Shown: positions 25,093 to 35,180 of the stretch, piece by piece
How the letters are laid out: the number at the start of each line of letters is the position of its first letter
Position numbering within the stretch: position 1 is the stretch's first letter
Assembly: GCA_963752045.1 (NCBI GenBank)
Contig: CAVVWN010000008.1
Location: 1,488,001 to 1,552,000 of the forward strand
Direction of reading: 5' to 3'
Length of the DNA: 64,000 nucleotides
Source: DATKDF01 sp963752045
Lineage (GTDB): Bacteria > Acidobacteriota > Vicinamibacteria > Vicinamibacterales > SCN-69-37
Translations under genes and position numbers: made by a program
The notes under the pieces: model-generated
Seen by the model: only the letters and a program-made list of their open reading frames with translations
The model's database searches: none
What the model was told of the DNA's origin: nothing

Positions 25093-26024
25093 AAGTACCG
25101 CTCGACGTCAGACCAGGCTGGCAAGCCGTTCTGGGCGCCAACTGCGCGGCAATTCAGGGCCGCGACCGCATTCGCGCAGGCCAGCACCTCTTCGAGCTCT
25201 GCGTCCGCGCCCTGCCGAAGCCACCCGGCTGCGAACCCGGCCCTGAACGCGTCCCCGGCACCCGTCGAGTCGACCACATCGACGACCGGAGGAGTCGCCC
25301 TCACTTCCCGCCCGCCGCAGAGAGCCACCGCCCCCTCGGCGCCGAGCGTGACGATGGCCACCGACGCCGGGTAGCCGGTGGCGAGACGGCGCAGGCCGAG
25401 TCCGACCTGAGCTGTACCGGTCAAGGCGCCCATGGCCGCTGCACCAACAATGATGATGTCGACCAGAGAGAGCAGTTCATCTGTGCGACTGCCCGCTTCG
25501 TCGATGTCCACGAGGACAGGGACTTTCCGATCGCGCGCCGCCCGGGCCGCGCCGACCGACGCGGCGACGGAACTCGCGTCAACGAGCAGCACCCGGCCAG
25601 ACGACACCAGTTCCTCATCGAGTTCCTCGGCGCGAATCTCGAGGCCAGCCGGCCGATGCTCCAGGACGGTTCTGGTCGCCTGGCGGCGATCCACCAGCAC
25701 CAGAGCCCGACGGGTTTCCGTCCCGCGCCTGACGATCGCCCGCACATCCACGCCCGCCGCCCGCGCCAGCGCGAGCGCCACTTGGGCGGCCTCGTCGTCA
25801 CCCACGCACGCGAAGAGGCGTGCCCGCCAGCCGAGCCGCTGGACCCCGACCGCGGCCGTTGCCGCCTGGCCGCCCGGACAGACTGCCAGAGCCTCGAGGG
25901 CCTGCTTTTCGTCGGGACGCGGCCACTCCCGAACGACTCCGACGTAGTCGAGGCTGCTCTCGCCGACGGCGACGAAGTCGACGTCAGCCGAATCCGGACC
26001 GGGAAGGGGTATGGGAAGTCTCAC
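25089..26024 (-). CDS. PfkB-family carbohydrate kinase
   Basis: Ribokinase-like sugar kinase. The 311-residue protein starts at a GTG (26024, VRLPIPLP) just before the first strand; a longer frame would run across the lexA start region. Motifs: GGQAATAAVGVQRLGWRARLFACVG, here noted by its core AVGVQRLGWRARL (PfkB signature 1, about 57-70), and DSTGAGDAFRAGFAAGW (signature 2 with anion hole and catalytic Asp, about 255-271). The sugar (ribose, KDG, fructose or nucleoside) cannot be settled. It is divergent from lexA with 79 bases between, and 50 bases upstream of the ECF sigma gene. Confidence 0.82.
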   Translation of the reverse strand: MRLPIPLPGPDSADVDFVAVGESSLDYVGVVREWPRPDEKQALEALAVCPGGQAATAAVGVQRLGWRARLFACVGDDEAAQVALALARAAGVDVRAIVRRGTETRRALVLVDRRQATRTVLEHRPAGLEIRAEELDEELVSSGRVLLVDASSVAASVGAARAARDRKVPVLVDIDEAGSRTDELLSLVDIIIVGAAAMGALTGTAQVGLGLRRLATGYPASVAIVTLGAEGAVALCGGREVRATPPVVDVVDSTGAGDAFRAGFAAGWLRQGADAELEEVLACANAVAALNCRAVGAQNGLPAWSDVERYL

Positions 26025-26037
26025 GGCTGGAACCTGA

Positions 26038-26066
26038 TTGCCCTTCGCCTTTTCTTTGCATATACT
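26038..26066 (+). promoter_or_regulatory. lexA promoter
   Basis: TTGCCC (26038-26043) and TATACT (26061-26066) are 17 bases apart, 38 bases upstream of the GTG start. No E. coli-type or GTTC-N7-GTTC SOS box is obvious. TTCGCC recurs at both ends of the region (about 26044 and 26079) but without clear symmetry. The operator remains unidentified. Confidence 0.6.
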
Positions 26067-26103
26067 TTCACGGCAGCTTCGCCTCAGCCCAGGGAGACGG
26101 CCC

Positions 26104-26709
26104 GTGCAACCACTCACCAGAAGGCAGCGCGAGATTCTCGACTATCTCCAGGAATTCATCCAGCAACATGGCTACGCTCCGAGCCTCGAGGAGATCGGTC
26201 GGCGTTTCGGCCTGTCGTCACTCGCCACCGTCCACAAGCATCTCAGTAATCTGCAGGAAAAGGGATTCATCCGCCGATCCTGGAACCGGAGCCGCTCGGT
26301 CGAGCTGCTCTCGGCGCGAACCGGCCAGCGCGCGGTGGACCTGCCGCTGCTCGGGTACGTGGCGGCCGGCTCCCCCATCGAGGCCGTGGCGTCGAACGAG
26401 ACGATCGCCGTGCCCGAAGACCTGGTCGGCAAGCGCGAGACCTACGTGCTTCGTGTTCGCGGCGACTCGATGATCGACGAGCAGATTCGTGACGGCGACT
26501 TCGTGATCGTCGAAGACCGCAAGACGGCCGAGAACGGCGAGATGGTCATCGCCCTCGTCGGCGGGACCGATGTGACGCTCAAGACGTTCTACCGTGACAA
26601 TGGGCGGGTGCGCCTTCAGCCGGCGAATCCGGCCATGCAGCCGATCGTGCTCGACGCGAGCCTGGTCCAGGTCCAGGGCGTCGTCGTCGGCGTCATGCGA
26701 AAATACTGA
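26104..26709 (+). CDS. lexA: LexA repressor
   Basis: SOS-response repressor and self-cleaving protease. The 201-residue protein starts at a GTG (26104) with AGGGAG seven bases upstream. The winged helix is at about 2-65 (LTRRQREILDYLQEFIQQHG, TVHKHLSNLQEKGFIRR). The cleavage Ala-Gly lies in YVAAGSPIEAV (about 84-94), the nucleophile Ser in RGDSMIDEQIRDGDFV (about 120), and the general-base Lys in DVTLKTFYRD (about 160). All catalytic residues are present. A promoter lies at 26038-26066. The next gene starts 7 bases downstream. Confidence 0.96.
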   Translation: MQPLTRRQREILDYLQEFIQQHGYAPSLEEIGRRFGLSSLATVHKHLSNLQEKGFIRRSWNRSRSVELLSARTGQRAVDLPLLGYVAAGSPIEAVASNETIAVPEDLVGKRETYVLRVRGDSMIDEQIRDGDFVIVEDRKTAENGEMVIALVGGTDVTLKTFYRDNGRVRLQPANPAMQPIVLDASLVQVQGVVVGVMRKY

Positions 26710-26716
26710 CGCCGAT

Positions 26717-27044
26717 ATGTCCAAGCAGATCAACTTCACGATCGTGCCCGACGAGCCCGAGGGCGGACAGACGCGCCGCGAGTACGCGAACTTCTGCGCC
26801 GTGGCCCACACACCGTTCGACCTCACGCTGACGTTCTGCGACGTGCGCCCGCTCTCGGAGCGGGACATCAAGAGCGCGGAAGTGACGCAAACGGTCAAGG
26901 CGCCCGTCGTCGCCCGGGTTGCCGTCCCGTTCTGCGATCGTGCCCGGGCTCATCGCGGCGCTGCAGGAGCAAATGCGCGCCATCCAGGAGGCGCAGTCCC
27001 AGGCGGCGCCTCAACAGCCGTGGCCCAAGGGCCCGCTCCACTAA
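26717..27044 (+). CDS. DUF3467-family protein (frameshifted)
   Basis: Small conserved protein of unknown function. The N-terminal half reads KQINFTIVPDEPEGG, then REYANFCAVAHTPFDLTLTF, a typical DUF3467 pattern. After VVARVAVP the frame breaks. Dropping one T at 26930-26931 restores IVPGLIAALQEQMRAIQ and ends at 27044, giving about 108 residues, as in the family. The tail is Gln/Ala/Pro-rich. It is co-directional with lexA (7-base gap) and nth (3-base gap), so may belong to a DNA-repair transcript, but no role is known. Confidence 0.7.
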
Positions 27045-27047
27045 CCC

Positions 27048-27755
27048 GTGCCACGCCGCCTGCTCGTGTCGAAGGCGGTCGCGGCCCGGATGCTCGGCCT
27101 CCTGGCCTCGCAACATCCGGACGCCGACACCGAACTGCACTTCTCCACGGCGTTCGAATTGCTCGTCGCCACGATTCTGTCCGCGCAGTGCACCGATGCC
27201 CGGGTGAACGCCGTCACACCCAGCCTTTTTGCGCGCTATCCGGACGCACCGAGCCTCGCCTCGGCTGAGCCGGAGCAACTCGAGCCGCTCATCCAATCGA
27301 CGGGCTTCTTCCGCATGAAGAGCCGTAATCTCGTCCGCATGGCCCAGGCGCTCGTCGAACGCCACGGTGGCGACGTGCCGGCCTCCATGGAGGCTCTCGT
27401 GGCACTGCCCGGCGTGGGACGGAAGACCGCCAACGTGGTGCTTGGCCACGCGCTCGGCGTCCCCGGGCTGCCGGTCGATCGCCATGTCCTTCGCGTGGCG
27501 AACCGGCTGGGCCTGGTCCGCTCGAACGACCCGGAGGTCGTCGAAGCCGCCCTGGGGTTGGCGATACCTCCCGAGCGGTGGACCCGGATTTCTGACACGC
27601 TCATCCTGCACGGCCGGCGTGTCTGCAAGCCGAGGCCGCTTTGCGACCGCTGCCGCGCGCACAAGGACTGTGCGTACTTCCGGGCGCTCGGCGCCAAGAC
27701 TGCCCCGCGCGCGCCGCGTCCCCAACGGCGAAGGGCGAGGTCTGCCAGGCGATGA
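27048..27755 (+). CDS. nth: Endonuclease III (DNA glycosylase/AP lyase)
   Basis: Removes oxidised pyrimidines and cleaves abasic sites in base-excision repair. The 235-residue protein (GTG start) has the helix-hairpin-helix LPGVGRKTANVVLGHAL with catalytic Lys (about 123-139) and catalytic Asp in VDRHVLRVANRLGL (about 144-157). The [4Fe-4S] cluster motif is CKPRPLCDRCRAHKDC (about 194-209). Its first spacing is C-X5-C, not the usual C-X6-C, a one-residue contraction. The C-terminal tail is Arg-rich. It overlaps the zincin gene in ATGA. Confidence 0.93.
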   Translation: MPRRLLVSKAVAARMLGLLASQHPDADTELHFSTAFELLVATILSAQCTDARVNAVTPSLFARYPDAPSLASAEPEQLEPLIQSTGFFRMKSRNLVRMAQALVERHGGDVPASMEALVALPGVGRKTANVVLGHALGVPGLPVDRHVLRVANRLGLVRSNDPEVVEAALGLAIPPERWTRISDTLILHGRRVCKPRPLCDRCRAHKDCAYFRALGAKTAPRAPRPQRRRARSARR

Positions 27756-28162
27756 GTCGAGATCGCTTTCGAACGCTCGTGGACGAAGCCCTCGCCACTA
27801 TCCCGGCCGAGTTCCGCGACGCGATGCGGAACATCGCCATCGTGGTCGAGCACGCGCCGACGCCCGAGCAACTGGCCGACGTGGGCATCGAGCCGCCCGA
27901 CACGCTCCTCGGGCTTTACGAGGGCGTCCCCCTGACCGAACGGGGCTGGTCCGAGTCGGGCCTGCTGCCGGACAAGATCACGTTATTTCAGGGTCCGATC
28001 GAACAGGCGAGCGAAGACGAGGACGACCTGGTGGTGGCCATCGGCGAGACGCTCATCCATGAGATTGGTCACTACTTCGGACTTTCCGAAGACGAAATCG
28101 AGGAGATTGAGGAGCGCTACTGGCGCGATGCCGGGTACGAGACTGACGATCCGGCCACCTGA
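27752..28162 (+). CDS. Zincin-like metallopeptidase family protein
   Basis: The 136-residue protein of the small bacterial zincin family (DUF1025 type) has the zinc motif HEIGHYFG in ETLIHEIGHYFGLSEDEI (about 100-118) and the preceding conserved LLGLYEGVPLTERGW (about 52-66) and PDKITLFQGPIE. Function is unknown. The compact fold and single HExxH suggest a peptidase, but activity is unproven in most members. The ATG at 27752 overlaps the nth stop; in-frame upstream codons belong to nth in another frame. rsmA follows after two bases. Confidence 0.83.
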   Translation: MSRDRFRTLVDEALATIPAEFRDAMRNIAIVVEHAPTPEQLADVGIEPPDTLLGLYEGVPLTERGWSESGLLPDKITLFQGPIEQASEDEDDLVVAIGETLIHEIGHYFGLSEDEIEEIEERYWRDAGYETDDPAT

Positions 28163-28164
28163 TC

Positions 28165-29061
28165 ATGCCGACGCGTCGTCCTCGTCCCTCCCGCGCTATT
28201 CGGCCCAGACCGGGCCAGGCGCGCCGCCGTCCCCGCAAACGCTTCGGCCAGCACTTCCTGTCGGCCGGGTGGGCCCGGAAGGTGGTCGATGCCATCGGCC
28301 CCGAACCCGGCGACGTCTTCCTCGAGATCGGTCCGGGAACCGGAGCCCTCACCCTTCCGCTTGCGGCAACCGGGGTCCCGATCCTCGCCGTGGATATCGA
28401 TCGCGACCTGGTCGGCGCGCTGTCCGAGGCGGTCCCTCCGCACGTGACCCTGCTCGCCGCCGACGTTCTGCAGGTGGATGTCGTGGCCTACCTGAGCGGC
28501 ATGGCGCCCCAGCGCCCGCCGGCCTCCGGCGCGCCAGGCACGCTGCGGTACCGGGTGGTCGGCAATCTGCCGTACAACGTCGCCACACCGATCATGTTGC
28601 GGCTCATCGACATCAGCCGCGAGCAGCGCTTCTTCGCCGACGCCACCCTGATGGTCCAGCGCGAGGTGGCCGACCGGCTCGTGGCCCGGCCCGGCACCAA
28701 GGCCTACGGCGCGCTCACGATCCTCGCGGCCGTGCATACCCGCATCACCAAGCTGCTCGACCTTCCGCCGGGCGCGTTCTCCCCACCCCCGAAGGTGCGG
28801 TCTTCGGTGATCCGGCTCACCTTCGGCCCCCCGGCGGTCCGAATCGCAGATGAAGCCCTCTTCCATCGTCTGGTGCGCGCGCTGTTTTCAGCGCGGCGGA
28901 AGACGCTCTCGAATGCCCTGAAGCGGTTCGACCCGCTTGCCCCGGCCATCCTCGCGCTCTCGGGCCTTGACGGACGCCGCCGTCCCGAGACGCTGCAAGT
29001 CACAGAGATCGCGAGGCTTGTCGAGCTTTTCGCTTCGGCCAGACGGCCCGCCGTGCTATAG
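28165..29061 (+). CDS. rsmA: 16S rRNA dimethyladenosine transferase RsmA (KsgA)
   Basis: Dimethylates A1518 and A1519 of 16S rRNA, a late quality step of 30S assembly. The 298-residue protein has FGQHFLSAGWARKVV (about 27-41), SAM motif I EIGPGTGALTLPLA (about 53-66), and the catalytic motif VGNLPYNVATPIML (about 132-145). The C-terminal domain contains LFSARRKTLSNALKRF. A basic Arg/Pro-rich N-terminal extension of about 25 residues is unusual, and a later start is possible. A candidate RNase J promoter overlaps its last codons. Confidence 0.94.
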   Translation: MPTRRPRPSRAIRPRPGQARRRPRKRFGQHFLSAGWARKVVDAIGPEPGDVFLEIGPGTGALTLPLAATGVPILAVDIDRDLVGALSEAVPPHVTLLAADVLQVDVVAYLSGMAPQRPPASGAPGTLRYRVVGNLPYNVATPIMLRLIDISREQRFFADATLMVQREVADRLVARPGTKAYGALTILAAVHTRITKLLDLPPGAFSPPPKVRSSVIRLTFGPPAVRIADEALFHRLVRALFSARRKTLSNALKRFDPLAPAILALSGLDGRRRPETLQVTEIARLVELFASARRPAVL

Positions 29062-29062
29062 T
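29034..29062 (+). promoter_or_regulatory. Possible promoter upstream of RNase J
   Basis: TTCGGC (29034-29039) and TATAGT (29057-29062) are 17 bases apart at the end of rsmA. The -10 is good and the -35 is poor. It would give a leader of about 130 bases. The 141-base gap 29062-29202 shows no other clear element. Confidence 0.35.
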
Positions 29063-29202
29063 TTCGCCAGTTTTCCAGCCTGTTTTCGGGTCCGTCCCAG
29101 CGGCCCACAGGCCGGGCACCACGGGGCAGTTGGTCGGCGCGCCCGCGCCGAGCCTGTGTCTTGATCGCGCGACGACCCGTCGCGCGGCGGGCACGTGTCC
29201 GG

Positions 29203-30897
29203 ATGAGCAGGATTCCGGAGTTGCAGACATTGGATGCAGCCGCAGGCGCGGCTGTCGACATCATCCCGCTCGGCGGACTTGGCGAGTTCGGCATGAACAT
29301 GCTGCTCGTCTCGTGTGGCGAAGCTGCGATCCTCGTCGACGCCGGCGTCATGTTCCCGGAACCGGAACTGTTGGGCGTCGATCTGGTCATACCGGATCTG
29401 GCGCTGCTCGAAGAGTACCGGGGACGTATCGTCGCGCTCGTGCTGACGCACGGCCACGAGGACCACCTGGGCGCGGTGGCCCACGTGATCGGCCTCGTCG
29501 ACGGGCCGGTGTACGGCACGCCGTTCACGCTCGCCCTTGCGTCGGCCAAGCTCGAGGCCCATGGCATCGACGCGCGCGACAAGCTGGTCGCCGTGGCGCC
29601 GCGGGAGTCTGTGACGGCCGGGCCGTTCCGCCTCGAGTTCATCCGGGTCACCCACAGCATGCCGGACTGCCTGGCCGTCGCCATTCACTCGCCGGCAGGC
29701 ACCATCGTTCATACCGGCGACTTCAAGATCGACCAGACTCCAATCGACGGCGAGCCGTGCGACCTCCATCGGTTCGCCGAGCTCGGCGCCCAGGGCGTGC
29801 TGGCGCTGCTCTCGGACAGCACGAACGCCGATCGGAGGGGCTTCACCGGCTCGGAGCGCAGCGTGCGTGACGCCTTCGAGGAGATTTTCAGCAGCGCCGA
29901 TGGGCGCATCGTCGTGGCCGCCTTCTCGACGAGCGTCTACCGGATGCAGCTGCTCGTGGATCTGGCGAAGCAGTTCGGGCGGCGGGTCGCGTTCGTGGGC
30001 CGGGGGATGCAGCACGTATCGCAGATCGCCGCGCGGCTCGGGCACCTGGCGGTCCCACCAGGCGTGCAGGTGCGCGAAGCCGACGTCAAGGACCTCCCGG
30101 CCCGGCAGGTGCTGTGTCTGTGTACCGGATCGCAGGGGGAGCCGCTGGCCGCGCTGCCGCGGATTGCCATCGACGACCACCGGCACGTCCGGCTCGAGGA
30201 AGGCGACACAGTCGTCTTTTCAGCCCGCATCATCCCGGGCAACGAGAAGGCCGTGGCTCGGGTCATGAACCACACGGCACGCCGGGGCGCCGACGTCATC
30301 GGCGAACACGACAAACACGTCCACGTATCAGGCCACGGAAGCGAAGAGGAGCTGAAACTGCTCATCTCGCTCATCAAGCCCAGACACTTCGTGCCGATAC
30401 ATGGGGAATACCGGCAGTTGTCGAGGCACGCCAGAATGGCCGCACTCGTTCATCCCGAGACGAAGGTGATCATCGCGCAGGACGGCGACGTGCTGCGGTT
30501 CGATGCCGAAGGCGGCCGGATCGTGGGCCGGAAGCCGGCGGGGCGCATGCTCATCGACGGCACGCGTTCGGGGGAGGTGGCCGATGAAGTGCTGCGCGAC
30601 CGCCGGCATCTGGCAGGCGACGGCGTGGTGGTGGCCGTCGTCGCCATCAACGGCCAGACGGGCGCGCTCGAGCAGCCCCCCGAGGTCATCGCCCGAGGCC
30701 TGGCGCTCGATGCCCGGCACGACGAACTGTTGCGCGACGCGCCGGCCCTGCTCGCGCGCGCGATTGAAGCTGCCTCCCTGGAGGAACGGACCGATCCCGG
30801 CCTGCTCCAGGAGCGCATTCGCATGGACCTGCAGCGGATGTTCCGCAAGCGTGCCGAACGCCGCCCGCTGGTCCTGCCTGTGGTGATGGAGGTCTGA
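29203..30897 (+). CDS. rnj: Ribonuclease J
   Basis: Metallo-beta-lactamase/beta-CASP ribonuclease with 5'-3' exo- and endonuclease activity in RNA decay and maturation. The 564-residue protein has the zinc motif LTHGHEDHLGAVAHV (about 83-97), TGDFKIDQTP, and a beta-CASP region with SDSTNADRRGFTGSE and VAAFSTSVYRMQLLVDLAKQ. The HVSGHGSEEELKLLISLIKP and HGEYRQLSRHA motifs complete the active site. The C-terminal dimerisation domain is present. The ATG at 29203 is chosen; a TTG 14 codons upstream is possible. Confidence 0.94.
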   Translation: MSRIPELQTLDAAAGAAVDIIPLGGLGEFGMNMLLVSCGEAAILVDAGVMFPEPELLGVDLVIPDLALLEEYRGRIVALVLTHGHEDHLGAVAHVIGLVDGPVYGTPFTLALASAKLEAHGIDARDKLVAVAPRESVTAGPFRLEFIRVTHSMPDCLAVAIHSPAGTIVHTGDFKIDQTPIDGEPCDLHRFAELGAQGVLALLSDSTNADRRGFTGSERSVRDAFEEIFSSADGRIVVAAFSTSVYRMQLLVDLAKQFGRRVAFVGRGMQHVSQIAARLGHLAVPPGVQVREADVKDLPARQVLCLCTGSQGEPLAALPRIAIDDHRHVRLEEGDTVVFSARIIPGNEKAVARVMNHTARRGADVIGEHDKHVHVSGHGSEEELKLLISLIKPRHFVPIHGEYRQLSRHARMAALVHPETKVIIAQDGDVLRFDAEGGRIVGRKPAGRMLIDGTRSGEVADEVLRDRRHLAGDGVVVAVVAINGQTGALEQPPEVIARGLALDARHDELLRDAPALLARAIEAASLEERTDPGLLQERIRMDLQRMFRKRAERRPLVLPVVMEV

Positions 30898-30902
30898 GGC
30901 CT

Positions 30903-33230
<2,328 letters not shown>

Positions 33231-33232
33231 CC

Positions 33233-34852
33233 ATGCACACCACCCAGCGATCCCGATTCGTACCCGGCGCCGCCATCTCGGCTGCCGCCCTGGTCTTCAC
33301 GGTGCTCTTCGCCTCACCGGGACTCTCCGAGGCCCAGACCGCCCGCACGCTGTACGAGCGAGCCCAGGGGCAGGAGCAAAGCGCCCGCGCCGCACGCACG
33401 CCGAGCGCCACGACGCTTCGGACGGTCGCCCGGGCCTACGAGAATGTCGTCAGGCGGTATCCGACGAGCGGGTACTGCGACAACGCGCTGTGGCAGGCCG
33501 CCGGCCTGATGGCGACCGCGTACGAGCAGTCCGGCGCGGCCGCCGATCGCGCCGGCGCCGAACGCTACCTGGACTGGCTTGCCAACGAGTATCCGCACAG
33601 CTCTCTCGTCAAGCAGGTCGCAGGGCGCCGCCGGGCGCTCGTTGCGGCCAGCCCGGCCCCGCCGCCTGCCGTGGCCCGGCCCGCCACTGCGTCTCCGGCT
33701 CCGGCCGGTGTGGCCGCGGTGCGCCGCGTGACCCATAGCCCCCTGCCCAAGGGCGACCGCATCACGATCGAGCTCAGCAAGGAAGTGGCGTACACGGGAG
33801 ATCGCGTCCCCGATCCCGACCGCGTCTTCTTCGACCTCTCCGGCTCACACCTCGACACCAGCCTGATGGCCGAAACCGAGGGAATTCGCGGACGCCTCGT
33901 CCAGACCGTCCGGCTGGGCCGTCACGAGAACGACGTCACGCGGATCGTGCTCGAGCTCGAGGGCCAGCCGCGTTACAGCGCCTTTCCGCTGTACGACCCG
34001 TTCCGGCTCGTGATCGACGTCGAATCCGATGCCCTTCCGGTCGAAGACGTCCCGCTGACGCCGGTCGTCGTGCCGCCGCCTCCGACGCCGGTGGCCCCAT
34101 CCGCCACGAGCAGCGGGGAATACTCGCTCGCGCGCCAGCTGGGACTGGGCGTCTCGCGCATCGTCATCGACGCCGGGCATGGCGGTCACGATCCCGGCGC
34201 CAGGGCCAACGGCCTCGTCGAGGCCGACCTCGTGCTCGACATCGCGCGTCGCGTAGAGAGACTCCTCACGAGCCGGCCGGGCTTCCAGGTCGTCCTCACC
34301 CGGTCGACCAACGAGTTCATTCCTCTCGAGGAGCGAACGGCCATCGCCAACCGCGAGAACGCGGACCTCTTTCTCTCGATTCACGCCAACGCCAGCCGCC
34401 GCGTCGCCACCCGCGGCGTCGAGACCTACGTCCTCAACTTCGCGACCAACCCGGAGGCCGAAGCCGTGGCTGCCCGCGAGAATGCCTCGAGCTCACAGAC
34501 CATGGGCACGCTTCCGGCCATCCTCAACGCCATCGCGCTCAACAACAAGCTCGATGAATCGCGGGAGCTGGCCACCATCCTGCAAACGAACCTCGTCAGG
34601 CGCCTGCGGAGCGAGGACGCCAACGTCAAGGACCTCGGCGTCAAGCAGGCGCCCTTCGTCGTGCTCATCGGCGCACAGATGCCGAGCATCCTCGCGGAGA
34701 TTTCCTTCATCACCAACAAGGCCGAGGCGGCGCTGCTGAAGAAGGACACCTATCGCGACCACATCGCGCAGGCCATCGCCGACGCGGTCATCAAGTACCA
34801 GGCGTCCCTCAAGAAGGTGACGACGGTCGCGGAGCGCGACGGCGTCCGTTAG
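33233..34852 (+). CDS. amiC: AMIN-domain N-acetylmuramoyl-L-alanine amidase
   Basis: Periplasmic zinc amidase that splits septal peptidoglycan during cell separation. The 539-residue protein has a signal peptide (about 1-35), a TPR-like helical region (about 36-140: ARAYENVVRRYPTSGYCDNA), and an Ala/Pro linker. The AMIN domain (about 165-265) targets the septum. The Amidase_3 domain (about 305-530) carries zinc ligands in IDAGHGGHDPGA and LSIHANAS, and a late Glu in SILAEISFITNKAEA. The TPR-like part is an extra module compared with E. coli AmiC. Tight linkage to ftsK (2-base gap) fits a division role. Confidence 0.93.
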   Translation: MHTTQRSRFVPGAAISAAALVFTVLFASPGLSEAQTARTLYERAQGQEQSARAARTPSATTLRTVARAYENVVRRYPTSGYCDNALWQAAGLMATAYEQSGAAADRAGAERYLDWLANEYPHSSLVKQVAGRRRALVAASPAPPPAVARPATASPAPAGVAAVRRVTHSPLPKGDRITIELSKEVAYTGDRVPDPDRVFFDLSGSHLDTSLMAETEGIRGRLVQTVRLGRHENDVTRIVLELEGQPRYSAFPLYDPFRLVIDVESDALPVEDVPLTPVVVPPPPTPVAPSATSSGEYSLARQLGLGVSRIVIDAGHGGHDPGARANGLVEADLVLDIARRVERLLTSRPGFQVVLTRSTNEFIPLEERTAIANRENADLFLSIHANASRRVATRGVETYVLNFATNPEAEAVAARENASSSQTMGTLPAILNAIALNNKLDESRELATILQTNLVRRLRSEDANVKDLGVKQAPFVVLIGAQMPSILAEISFITNKAEAALLKKDTYRDHIAQAIADAVIKYQASLKKVTTVAERDGVR

Positions 34853-34910
34853 CGGAGGGGGCCTCGCACAGGCCGGTCGGGGGCGATAGACTCCAGACAG
34901 GACCGATCCC

Positions 34911-35180
34911 GTGCCGGCGCAGACCACCGACCCCATCTACGTCACCGTAGCCCCCGACGGGCCGCCGGCCGAGACACCCGGCACGACCGTTGGCGACGTG
35001 GTCTTCGGGTCGCTCGGCATCGCAGGCGTCCTGCTGGTCGTCTCCCTTGTGCTCGGCGGCCTGACTGCCCTGCTGCTCGTGCGCTGGCACAAGCTGCACC
35101 CGCCCGAAAGGAACCACCCGCCGTCCGTCAGTCCTTTTGTGCCGGGTCCGGCGCAGCGGGACTCGTCGCAAGCTCGATGA
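34911..35180 (+). CDS. Small single-pass membrane protein
   Basis: Unrecognised 89-residue protein (GTG start). It has a Pro/Thr-rich N-terminal part (about 1-30), one long hydrophobic segment (about 32-57: GSLGIAGVLLVVSLVLGG), and a short basic/Pro-rich tail (WHKLHPPERNHPP). Coding potential is supported by position 58 bases after the amidase on the same strand and by the clean membrane segment, not by homology. The 3' end overlaps the convergent pepA gene by 53 bases. Confidence 0.5.
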   Translation: MPAQTTDPIYVTVAPDGPPAETPGTTVGDVVFGSLGIAGVLLVVSLVLGGLTALLLVRWHKLHPPERNHPPSVSPFVPGPAQRDSSQAR

